This document shows, one piece after another, positions 1-7,461 of a DNA stretch of 64,000 nt (its first letter is position 1; each line of letters starts with the position of its first letter). The notes beneath the pieces were generated by a model. It saw nothing but the letters and a program-made list of their open reading frames with translations. It was not told where the DNA came from and searched no databases. A program made the position numbers and the translations under genes. The stretch is from WHSP01 sp964424945 (lineage in GTDB: Bacteria; Gemmatimonadota; Gemmatimonadetes; Longimicrobiales; Longimicrobiaceae). Location of the stretch: NCBI GenBank assembly GCA_964424945.1, contig CAYRLB010000001.1:9649-73648 (forward strand). The letters run 5' to 3'.

Positions 1-1
1 C

Positions 2-1555
2 TGGAACGCGGGTGCCGAGCGGATAACGGGGTTCAGCGAAGAAGATGTTCTGGGCCGGAGTGTCGCCGACATCCCGCTGGGGTGGGAATGGAAGCGTGGT
101 GGACGATCCGGACGGGTCCGCAATCGCGACCGGACCGTTCGTGAGGGCTGGCGCCGCCGGAAGGATGGCTCCCGGTACTGGGCCACGGAGGCGCTTACCA
201 CACTCCGCGACGAATTCGGCAAGGTGGTCGGGTACAGCATGGCCACGCGTGATCTGACGGCGCGACGCCGGGCAGCAACGCTTCTTTCGCTGCAGAAACG
301 GCTCGTGGAGCTGGTGGTCGGCGGGGCTGCGCTGTCCGATGTGCTTCGTCACCTCGCGGGCGCAGTCGAAACGGTCTCGGATGGTACGGTCCGGTGCGCG
401 ATCCAGGTTCTCGATACCGAAGGGAAGCTGGGGAAGGCGGTTTCGCGCAGCCTTCCGGATAGCTTCCTCCGCGCGATCGATGGCCTCCCGACCGGCACGG
501 AGTCGCTGACCTGCTGCATCGCCGCCGCGACCGGGGATACTGCCGTCACCCCGGACTTTTCGACGGCCCCCGGATGGAGCGCCTTCCGCTACCTCGTCGA
601 CGAGATCGGGGTCGCCAGTGGGTGGAGCATGCCGATCCTCTCGCGCGATGGACGGGTCCTCGGGACCTTCGATTCCTACTTCAGGGAGGCCCGTGTTCCC
701 ACCGACGATGAGCGCGATGTGGTGGCGGTCCTGGCGCAGACTGCGTCGATTGCGATCGATCGTGTTCAGGCGGTTGAAGGCCTCCGCGAGAACCGGGTGG
801 AGCTGAAGCAGGCGAAGGAGGATGCGGAGGCCGCCAGTCACGCCCGTAGTCAGTTCCTGGCCGTCGTCAGCCATGAGCTCCGCACACCACTGACAGGTAT
901 CATCGGGTATGCGGACCTTCTCGGCTCGGATGTGTGGGGGCCGACAACCGAAGGCCAGCGCCTCCACATCGGGCGCATGAAAGCGAGTGCCTGGCATCTG
1001 GTATCGATCATCGACCAGATCCTGACCTACTCGCGCGTCGATGCCCGCAAAGAGGGCTTCAACCCGATGACGATGGACATCGAGCGGGTGGTCGAAGAGT
1101 GCGTGGAGTTGCTCAGGCCGGAAGCGCAGGCAAAGGGGATCGAGCTCACGGAAGGGGTCCCGAGGGGATCGAGCACCGTTGAATCCGATCCTCTCAAAAT
1201 TCGCCAGATCGTCCTGAATCTCGTGGGCAACGCGGTGAAATTTACCGATAGCGGGACGGTGGAGGTCCAGGTGGAGGGCCGGGACCACGATGTCAGAATC
1301 TCTGTCCGCGATACCGGGCCCGGCATCCCGCAGGCGAAGCTCGACGAAATCTTCGAGGCTTTCGTGCAGGGAGACCAGTCAAGCACCCGGGTAAAGGGAG
1401 GAATCGGGCTCGGTCTCGCCGTCTCGAGGACATTGGCCAGCCTCCTGGGAGGCGGCGTCTCTGTCGAAAGCACTCCAGGTTCGGGTAGCACCTTCAGCCT
1501 GACCATCCCCCGAAAGAGCTACACGGCTGCTTCGGACGGGGAATGGATCAGCTGA
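2..1555 (+). CDS. PAS-GAF sensor histidine kinase (5' end outside window)
   Basis: The reading frame is open from base 2, so the N-terminus lies upstream. The first ~75 codons read as a PAS domain (WNAGAERITGFSEEDVLG near the edge and a C-terminal GYSMATRDLTARR). A GAF-like domain follows at about 300-780. The HisKA dimerisation segment carries the phospho-acceptor in VVSHELRTP, with the His codon at 872-874. The HATPase domain shows an N box (NLVGNAVKF), a G1 box (DTGPGIP) and a G2 box (GGIGLGLAVS). No transmembrane segment is visible in this part and no receiver domain follows, so it is probably a cytosolic PAS/GAF sensor feeding a separate response regulator. Its signal is unknown. It converges on aguA. 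Confidence 0.92.
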   Translation, partial: WNAGAERITGFSEEDVLGRSVADIPLGWEWKRGGRSGRVRNRDRTVREGWRRRKDGSRYWATEALTTLRDEFGKVVGYSMATRDLTARRRAATLLSLQKRLVELVVGGAALSDVLRHLAGAVETVSDGTVRCAIQVLDTEGKLGKAVSRSLPDSFLRAIDGLPTGTESLTCCIAAATGDTAVTPDFSTAPGWSAFRYLVDEIGVASGWSMPILSRDGRVLGTFDSYFREARVPTDDERDVVAVLAQTASIAIDRVQAVEGLRENRVELKQAKEDAEAASHARSQFLAVVSHELRTPLTGIIGYADLLGSDVWGPTTEGQRLHIGRMKASAWHLVSIIDQILTYSRVDARKEGFNPMTMDIERVVEECVELLRPEAQAKGIELTEGVPRGSSTVESDPLKIRQIVLNLVGNAVKFTDSGTVEVQVEGRDHDVRISVRDTGPGIPQAKLDEIFEAFVQGDQSSTRVKGGIGLGLAVSRTLASLLGGGVSVESTPGSGSTFSLTIPRKSYTAASDGEWIS

Positions 1556-1582
1556 TGGGAGCGGTCCCGGGTCGGCGAAGAC

Positions 1583-2647
1583 TCAGGAGCGTCCGCTGGA
1601 AATCAGAGGTTCCTGCTGTGTTAGGCAGTGCAGTGTCCCCAGGCCCCAGACCAGATCCACCGCATGGATCCCGACAATCTCCCGGTCGGGGAAAAGCTCG
1701 GCCAGGATGTTCAGAGCCGTACGGTCATTCCGATCGTTGAATGTCGGAACGAGCACTATCCCGTTCGCGATGTAGAAGTTCGCATAGCTCGCGGGTAGCC
1801 GCTCCCCGTCCATGACCACCGGCCGAGGGAAGGGAAGAGGGACGATCCGCAGCCCCCCAGGCGTTTCCTCCGAAGCGCGTTCGAGCCGACGCAGATTGTC
1901 TACCGAACGCTCGTGGTTTTCATCAGCCGGATCCTCTTCGTACGCCAGAACGATCGTCCGCTCATCCGTGAACCGGGCGAGGTCATCGATGTGCCCATGC
2001 GTATCATCGCCGATCGCGCCCTCCCCAAGCCAGATCGTCCGTTCGATCCCGAGATAATCCGAGAACGCCTGCTCGTACGCCTCGCGCGTCATGCCCGGGT
2101 TCCGGACCTGCACATCCGAGAGTAGCCACTCTTCGGTCACCAGCATCAGGCCGGCACCATTCCCCTCGATCCCGCCGCCTTCCAGCACGAGTGGCGAGCC
2201 GGCAGCGTCAGGTCGTTCGGCGGCTATCAGCGGTTTGCCTGAAATGCGACCCACCGCGTCCGGGACACGATCGTCAAGCTTGTGATTCGGGTACTTTGCC
2301 CATCCATTGAACCGCCAGCGGATCCATTCGAAGCCATCCGGCCCCTCGACGCCTGTCGGCGCGGAATCACGCAGCCAGACGCGATCGGTGGGCACGTCGT
2401 GAAGCGAGTACCCGGACCGGTCCACGCCGTGCGCGTCCAGCGATCTGCGCGCATCATCCTCGGAGGCCGCATCATGGCACAGGATGTGGACATGCTCATG
2501 GCGGTGGAGCGCCCGGACGATCTCCGCATAGACCCAGGGAATCGGCTCGAACTTCGAAGGCCAATCTTCCCGATGATGGGGCCAGGCCAGCCACGTGGCG
2601 GCGTGGGGCTCCCACTCGGCTGGCCAGCGTCGCTTTGTCTCGCTCAC
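1583..2647 (-). CDS. aguA: Agmatine deiminase
   Basis: Converts agmatine to N-carbamoylputrescine and ammonia in the cytosol (arginine decarboxylase route to putrescine). At 354 residues it has the usual length for the peptidyl-arginine-deiminase-like fold. Visible signatures are WLAWPHHREDW near the N-terminus, the VLEGGGIEGNG strand, the active-site GDDTHGHIDD and the C-terminal GTLHCLTQQ, where Cys341 would be the nucleophile. It starts with GTG at 2647, and the GTGA overlaps the stop of aguB, so the two are translationally coupled. The partner enzyme directly upstream performs the next step, which makes the assignment firm. Confidence 0.95.
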   Translation of the reverse strand: MSETKRRWPAEWEPHAATWLAWPHHREDWPSKFEPIPWVYAEIVRALHRHEHVHILCHDAASEDDARRSLDAHGVDRSGYSLHDVPTDRVWLRDSAPTGVEGPDGFEWIRWRFNGWAKYPNHKLDDRVPDAVGRISGKPLIAAERPDAAGSPLVLEGGGIEGNGAGLMLVTEEWLLSDVQVRNPGMTREAYEQAFSDYLGIERTIWLGEGAIGDDTHGHIDDLARFTDERTIVLAYEEDPADENHERSVDNLRRLERASEETPGGLRIVPLPFPRPVVMDGERLPASYANFYIANGIVLVPTFNDRNDRTALNILAELFPDREIVGIHAVDLVWGLGTLHCLTQQEPLISSGRS

Positions 2648-3564
2648 CCCAGATACCGGTTCAGGATCGGTCCGTAGGCGTCGATCCGACGGTCGCGCAG
2701 GAAGGGCCAGTTCCTTCGCGTGTATTCGATCTGCGCCGGATCACACTCCGCAATGAGGATCGTCGGGTCACTTCCTGCTTCGGCTACCATCCGTCCGAAG
2801 GGGTCGCAGATGAAGGAGTGACCGAAGAACTCGATACCATCGGTACCGGGTTCCGGCTCGAGGCCAACGCGGTTTGCCGCGCCAACGTAGACGCCATTCG
2901 CGATCGCGTGCGCGCGCTGCGCGGTCCGCCAGGCATCCGCCTGAGCCGCTCCCCACTCCTCCCGCTCCGCCGGATGCCATCCGATGGCGGTCGGGTACAG
3001 AAGAACCTGCGCCCCCATCAGAGCGGTGATACGAGCAGCCTCGGGGTACCACTGGTCCCAGCAGATGAGAACGCCGATGCGCGCATAACGCGTCTCGAAA
3101 ACGCGGAACCCGCCGGGGCCCCCCGCCTTCGCACCATGGTCGTAGATTTCGCCCGGCGTGAAGTAGTACTTCTCGTGGTAGAGCGGGTCGTCGGGGATGT
3201 GCATCTTCCGGTAAATGCCCAGAAGCTCCCCATCCGCATCGATCACCGCCGCCGAATTGTAGTAGAGCCCCGCCGCGCGCTTCTCGAACATCGGCACGAC
3301 CAGCACCACCTCCAGCTCCGCGGCAAGCTTCTGCATCCGCTCAACGGTGGGGCCCGGCATCGGCTCGGCCAGGTTGAACCGCTCGGCGTCGGTCACCTTG
3401 CAGAAGTACGGCGCATCGAAGAGCTCCTGCAGACAGATGATCTGCGCACCGCGCGACGCAGCCTCCCGGATCGCTCGCTCATGCGACGAAATGGTAGACT
3501 CCTTGTCAGCCTCCACACCGAGCTGAATCAGACCTAGCTTGAACGGATTCGTTTGCATCATCAC
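2644..3564 (-). CDS. aguB: N-carbamoylputrescine amidase
   Basis: Nitrilase-superfamily hydrolase converting N-carbamoylputrescine to putrescine, CO2 and ammonia. The Glu-Lys-Cys triad is visible: Glu47 in CLQELF, Lys120 in YRKMHIP and Cys168 in VLICWDQWYPEAAR. The ~306-residue length fits the plant/bacterial AguB family rather than other nitrilases. The start is GTG 3564 or one of the two ATG codons directly after it; no clear Shine-Dalgarno separates them. First gene of a two-gene unit with aguA. No arginine decarboxylase is in the window, so agmatine must be made elsewhere or imported. Confidence 0.94.
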   Translation of the reverse strand: MMMQTNPFKLGLIQLGVEADKESTISSHERAIREAASRGAQIICLQELFDAPYFCKVTDAERFNLAEPMPGPTVERMQKLAAELEVVLVVPMFEKRAAGLYYNSAAVIDADGELLGIYRKMHIPDDPLYHEKYYFTPGEIYDHGAKAGGPGGFRVFETRYARIGVLICWDQWYPEAARITALMGAQVLLYPTAIGWHPAEREEWGAAQADAWRTAQRAHAIANGVYVGAANRVGLEPEPGTDGIEFFGHSFICDPFGRMVAEAGSDPTILIAECDPAQIEYTRRNWPFLRDRRIDAYGPILNRYLG

Positions 3565-3640
3565 GATTGAGAAAGATCACCTATCAATCTCGAAGGCTGT
3601 CGCCGTCGAGCCTTCGACATCCATCCCCGGGCTGCAGGGC

Positions 3641-4255
3641 CTATGCCTGCCGCAGTACCTCTCCGGACTGCTCTCTCTGCAGTAGCGCCAGCTTCCGCTC
3701 AACGCCCCATCTGTATCCTGAAATACTTCCATCACCCCGCACCACACGGTGACAGGGAACGAGGACCGCGGCCGGGTTCGCCCCACACGCCCGCGCGACC
3801 GCCCGGACAGATCCGCGTTTCCCGATCCGCTCCGCCAGTTGTGAGTAGGTCCTCGTCTCTCCATGCGGGATTTCCAGAAGCCCGCTCCAGACCAGCCGCT
3901 GAAACTCCGTGCCATTCAGCGAGAGCGGAATCTCGACATCCGCCCCGTCGATGCGTTCGGCCACCCGTTGTGCGAGAGAGCTCGCCGCGGTCTGAGTCGA
4001 GAGCTGAAAGCCGCGGAATCGCTCGGCGAGATCAGCCTCCAGGACCCCATCATCATCGCCGACGAGAACTGCACAGACGCCGCTCTTCATTTCCGCCACC
4101 AAGGTGCGCCCCAGCCAGGTAGGCAGAACGGAATAGCGGACAGTGCGGTCAGATCCCGGTTCCACGGGTTCCGTGGGGTCCATCTTCGGAAACGGGGGAT
4201 CTCCCGCGGTAGCAGCATCCACTTCCGTCACCATAAGAACATCGCTCTCGGTCAT
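3641..4255 (-). CDS. ogt: Methylated-DNA-protein-cysteine S-methyltransferase
   Basis: Suicidal repair protein that moves O6-methyl groups from guanine to its own cysteine. The acceptor is Cys168 in VPCHRVV, followed by GYRWGVERKLALLQ, and the DNA-binding segment precedes it (GSVRAVARACGANP). The 204 residues include an N-terminal MGMT-type ribonuclease-like domain, so it resembles the Ada C-terminal half or Ogt, not full Ada. ATG 4255 is used; an internal ATG eight codons later is an alternative. It lies ~130 bp downstream of a UDG-family gene on the same strand, giving a small base-damage repair pair. Confidence 0.93.
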   Translation of the reverse strand: MTESDVLMVTEVDAATAGDPPFPKMDPTEPVEPGSDRTVRYSVLPTWLGRTLVAEMKSGVCAVLVGDDDGVLEADLAERFRGFQLSTQTAASSLAQRVAERIDGADVEIPLSLNGTEFQRLVWSGLLEIPHGETRTYSQLAERIGKRGSVRAVARACGANPAAVLVPCHRVVRGDGSISGYRWGVERKLALLQREQSGEVLRQA

Positions 4256-4384
4256 AACGAGTCGAAGTGCCAGGGTTCATCACGGATGATCGCCCCATCG
4301 GACGACCGCACGGATGGAAGTTAACTGCCGCTGTGGAGATGTGCCGGCCGAAAATGGCCTCCCCAGTCACCATCATCAAGCCGA

Positions 4385-5050
4385 TCACCTGACGACCCTG
4401 TCCGGCTCCCCATCTTCCAGCGCCCGCCCAAGCCTCTCCCGGAGCTCGGGAAGGAGCTGCTCCTCGAACCAGGGGCGTCGCATCCACCACGACTGGTTCC
4501 GTGGCGATGGGTGCGGAAGAGGAAAGAAGTCAGGCTGAAAGTCGCGCCAGGCGTGTACGGTCTCGGTGAGGCTGCCTTTCCAGCGTCTCCCCAGAAAGTG
4601 CCGCTGCGCATACTGCCCGATCAGAAGGGTCAGTCGGATATCCGGCATCGAGGCCAGCAGGCGATCGAGCCAGAGCTCGGCGCACTCCCGGCGCGGCGGG
4701 AGATCGCCACTCTTCCCCTTCCCGGGATAGCAGTAGCCCATCGGGACGATGGCGATCCGGGACTCGTCGTAGAAGAGCTCCGAGGTAACCCCGAGCCACT
4801 CCCGCAGACGCGCACCGCTCGCATCGTCCCAGGGTACCCCGCTCGCATGGACACGTGCTCCCGGTGCCTGGCCCACGAGAAGGATCCGGGCTCGGGGGGA
4901 GGCGTGTACGATGGGTCGTGGTCCATGCGACAGATGCGCGGCGCACGCCCGGCATGCCCGAATCTCCGCCAGGAGATCTCCAAAGGCTGCGTCGCCCCCG
5001 ATCGTTACCAGCTTTTCGCTCCCTTTCGTGCCCCCCATCACCGCACCCAT
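4385..5050 (-). CDS. Uracil-DNA glycosylase superfamily protein (Fe-S, family 4-like)
   Basis: Probable base-excision glycosylase. Motif A is present as LVGQAPG and the C-terminal DNA-intercalation motif as HPSP. Four cysteines are placed as expected for a [4Fe-4S] cluster: Cys33 and Cys36 (CRAC), one in MGYCYPGKGK and one in RRECAELW. The 221-residue length is typical of COG1573 proteins. The water-activating position after GQAPG is not canonical (GQAPGARVHAS), so uracil activity is unproven and another lesion or a non-catalytic role is possible. ATG 5050 is used; ATG 5038 is an alternative. Confidence 0.85.
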   Translation of the reverse strand: MGAVMGGTKGSEKLVTIGGDAAFGDLLAEIRACRACAAHLSHGPRPIVHASPRARILLVGQAPGARVHASGVPWDDASGARLREWLGVTSELFYDESRIAIVPMGYCYPGKGKSGDLPPRRECAELWLDRLLASMPDIRLTLLIGQYAQRHFLGRRWKGSLTETVHAWRDFQPDFFPLPHPSPRNQSWWMRRPWFEEQLLPELRERLGRALEDGEPDRVVR

Positions 5051-5281
5051 TCCTGTGCTGTACCAGTGACCGGATTCCTACCGCACGCGCTCGAAAGCGC
5101 AGCCGGATCCAGCCCAAGCTCGGATCCTCCCCGGTGGACGCGAGAAGGGGCGGGGAAGCGCCTTGCCGGCGTCACCCCACCCCCTTCGATTTCGTTGAAT
5201 GCGCGGCCGGCCGAACGACACGGCGGGCGCACCCTCACGATATGGCCGATATGGTCACAATATGAATGACCGCAGAATCAG

Positions 5282-5878
5282 CTACTCGGCCGACACGCTG
5301 ACTTCCTCGGCCTTCCGCCGCCGGCTGGGCGTGCCGCAGGCGCAGGCGCCGCACGAGCAGAGGAGCCCTTCGCAGCCGACACAGACGAAGCCCGCAAAGT
5401 CGTCGAGCGGAATTCCGCACACCTGGCACTTTACCCTGCGCCCCCCCTTGAAATCGGGAAGCCTGTCCGTCACACCCTCGGCGCGTATACCGATGCGCTC
5501 GAGGTACCGCTTGTGGGAGACCAGGATTGCGTCGCGCTGTCGGTTGTGCTGCTCCTCCCGGGCAATCCGGAGCCCGTCATCGTATACCGCCTTGAGCTCG
5601 CTCCGCGCGGAATACTCGCCGACTGCCTTCTCGCGTTCGGCCGGGTCGTCCACCTCGTGGATCTTCTCGACAACGATGGAGCGCGGAAAAGTCCGCGTCC
5701 GATGCTGCGTAAGACTGTAGAGGGTTACGTTCGCCGATCCGAAGCTCGACGTTTCACGATCGAGAATGAGGATGTCCTGGTCGCCGCTGTGGCGCCCGAC
5801 CCACAAGCGCTCTTCGCCGACCTCTACGGGGAGCTTTGCCTCCGAACTACCTGCGGGTCCGTTACCACGCTTCGACAT
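5282..5878 (-). CDS. Cysteine-rich zinc-finger-like protein of unknown function
   Basis: I do not recognise this 198-residue protein. The first ~80 residues look like a small beta-rich domain (RLWVGRHSGDQDILIL). A charged helical stretch follows at about 85-140. The C-terminus holds closely spaced cysteines: CQVC, then CVGC, then CSCGACACG, which would bind one or two metal ions, ending in a basic RRRK segment. It starts eight bases after the infA stop on the same strand, so it is probably co-transcribed with infA; a translation- or RNA-related role is only a guess from that. Confidence 0.75.
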   Translation of the reverse strand: MSKRGNGPAGSSEAKLPVEVGEERLWVGRHSGDQDILILDRETSSFGSANVTLYSLTQHRTRTFPRSIVVEKIHEVDDPAEREKAVGEYSARSELKAVYDDGLRIAREEQHNRQRDAILVSHKRYLERIGIRAEGVTDRLPDFKGGRRVKCQVCGIPLDDFAGFVCVGCEGLLCSCGACACGTPSRRRKAEEVSVSAE

Positions 5879-5886
5879 ACGCCCCC

Positions 5887-6108
5887 TCAGCTCTTGTGAC
5901 GGAAGGTGATCCGGCCGCGGGTCAGATCATAGGGCGAGAGTACCAGGGTTACTCGATCACCCGGCAGCACGCGGATCTTGAATTTTGTGAGCTTGCCGGC
6001 GCCATAAGCGAGCACGGTTTGTCCGTTCTCCAGCAGCACACGATACTTGCGGTCCGGTAGCACGTCTGTGACGCACCCCTCGACTTCAATTCCCTCTTCC
6101 TTGGCCAC
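5887..6108 (-). CDS. infA: Translation initiation factor IF-1
   Basis: S1/OB-fold factor that binds the ribosomal A site with IF-2 and IF-3 during initiation. The 73-residue protein matches the family in length, with VLPDRKYRVLLENGQ and the terminal YDLTRGRITFRHKS. The start is GTG 6108, preceded by AAGGA about five bases upstream. An intrinsic-terminator-like hairpin sits only ~20 bp before the start codon on the same strand, which suggests read-through control. It is not next to rpmJ/rpsM as in many genomes, so this is a stand-alone infA followed by a cysteine-rich unknown. Confidence 0.95.
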   Translation of the reverse strand: MAKEEGIEVEGCVTDVLPDRKYRVLLENGQTVLAYGAGKLTKFKIRVLPGDRVTLVLSPYDLTRGRITFRHKS

Positions 6109-6127
6109 GCCGATCCTTGTTCAGAAG

Positions 6128-6168
6128 AAAAAAACCGCGACCCTCATCAGCGGAGACGAGAACCGCGG
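6128..6168 (-). terminator. Intrinsic terminator or attenuator in the infA leader
   Basis: Read on the minus strand, arms 6155-6168 and 6135-6148 form a 14-bp stem around a six-base loop, followed by seven U (6134-6128). Four of the pairs are G-U wobbles that would be A-C mismatches in plus-strand RNA, so the structure is strand-specific. It ends ~20 bases before the infA GTG, leaving room only for the ribosome binding site. Confidence 0.65.
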
Positions 6169-6697
6169 GCGGGCGGGCAGCGAGTTCCATAGCCATCTCA
6201 GCAGCCATCTCTATGCTACACCTCACCCGCCGAACGTTCCGCACCGCTGCGACGAAGGAAGCCTAAAGATGAACCTCCAGCGACGCATGCACCCGCAATC
6301 CGGCCAGTGAAGAGGTTGTTTTTCCGACACTCAGCGGGGTGATCGGATCGCAGCTTTCTCCGCCATCTGCACAGCCTCACCGGACGTTCCCGGAATGCAA
6401 TCAGAGCCCGCCAGCTACGCTCCGGCCGGATGACGTAATCCGAACGCTCTCGCCGGGGAGATCAGCACTGAATGCAGCGCACGGTAAAGCTTGCGCCCGT
6501 TCACCCACCTCTGGAACCAACCCCGTAAGCCGTTGATGCACCCGATCTTTCCCGGGTTGGAACTCTGCCCCGGTTCGGGATGTAGACCTTCGGAGGGACT
6601 TCCTTCGGACCGACCCCTGGTCCTTCAGTCTGATCTGAACGACCGCGGGTCCGGCGGTCCGAATTGTGCCCAACGGAACCTCGAACTCATCAGGGAA

Positions 6698-6740
6698 CCG
6701 CAGGCTGTCCGACTCTTCGGATAGGGCCTGCGGAGTTTTT
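6698..6740 (+). terminator. Intrinsic terminator upstream of the FKBP gene
   Basis: Arms CCGCAGGC (6698-6705) and GCCTGCGG (6726-6733) close an inner TCCGA/TCGGA stem with a CTCT loop, followed by AG and five T. It points toward the FKBP gene, whose start is ~100 bp further on. It could therefore be a leader attenuator or the end of an unannotated RNA. Confidence 0.7.
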
Positions 6741-6840
6741 CTGGTCAGCGATCGGCGCCCGGTCCGGAAGGAGGACAGAGAGAGAGTCCACCAAGAGGGA
6801 AGCCGCAGAGTATTGCAGCCCCTAAATCGGAGGTGCCCAT

Positions 6841-7296
6841 ATGAGAGTAGCCAATACGGGGGATAAAGTCCGGATTCATTTTACAGGTAAGCTGCGCGAC
6901 GGGACGGTCGTAGGTACATCGCGCGAGGAAGCGCCGCTCGAGTTCACTCTGGGTCGCCGCGAGGTGATGCGCGGCCTGGAGGATCTCGTTCAGGGAATGC
7001 GGTCGGGGGAGGTCAGGAAAGCCTTTCTCCCCGCGGATCTGGCGCACGGCCGCCACCGCAACGACCTGATCCTCGCGGTCGGTCTGGATCGGTTTCCATC
7101 CCACATCGATCCATATACCGGCCTGGAGCTGAAGATGCGAAGGCAGGGACAGGCTCCAACCGTTGTTCGTGTCCTCGCGACCACGGCAGATACGGTTCTT
7201 CTCGACACGAACCATCCGCTGGCGGGAAAAGACCTCGATGTGGAGGTCGAGCTTCTCGACATCGTTGAGCAGGAAAGTGGTGCCGTGTGCGGCTAA
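6841..7296 (+). CDS. FKBP-type (SlyD-like) peptidyl-prolyl cis-trans isomerase
   Basis: Cytosolic folding factor of the SlyD/FkpB group. The FKBP core opens with VRIHFTGKLRDGTVVGTS and REVMRGLEDLVQGM. A short insert-in-flap region is followed by the closing strand DTNHPLAGKDLDVEVELLDI, which is diagnostic for SlyD-like proteins. There is no His-rich metal tail (it ends QESGAVCG), so nickel handling is unlikely. The start ATG is preceded by a strong GGAGGTG. A perfect terminator follows, so it is monocistronic. Confidence 0.9.
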   Translation: MRVANTGDKVRIHFTGKLRDGTVVGTSREEAPLEFTLGRREVMRGLEDLVQGMRSGEVRKAFLPADLAHGRHRNDLILAVGLDRFPSHIDPYTGLELKMRRQGQAPTVVRVLATTADTVLLDTNHPLAGKDLDVEVELLDIVEQESGAVCG

Positions 7297-7316
7297 TCTA
7301 GTGGGGTCGGAACGTC

Positions 7317-7359
7317 AGTAACGGGCGGTGGCAGGGTGCCACCGCCCGTTACTTTTTTT
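7317..7359 (+). terminator. Rho-independent terminator after the FKBP gene
   Basis: Perfect 17-bp stem (7317-7333 with 7337-7353), three-base GGG loop, then at least six T. This is the strongest terminator in the window. Confidence 0.95.
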
Positions 7360-7461
7360 GTGGTTTTTCTTAGGCGCGGCTAACATTCCAGTCGTATAGC
7401 CTGTATTCCTGAGAACATTCCGGCCCGCCGCACGCCCTCGCCGATCCCATACATCGATCCT

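Larger units (their letters stand above)
6109..6840. other. 732-bp gap between infA and the FKBP gene
   Basis: No convincing coding frame, tRNA, tmRNA or RNase P signature was found. The stretch holds a minus-strand terminator at its left end (6128-6168), a plus-strand terminator at 6698-6740, and the FKBP ribosome binding site just before 6841. Two terminators facing outward from ~530 bp of non-coding DNA imply that something inside is transcribed, either long leaders or an unrecognised RNA. Confidence 0.6.

Noticed and set aside
6761..6778. GGTCCGGAAGGAGGAC, reminiscent of the SRP RNA tetraloop
   Set aside because: The rest of the SRP helix is absent on both sides; it is a chance match near a purine-rich leader.
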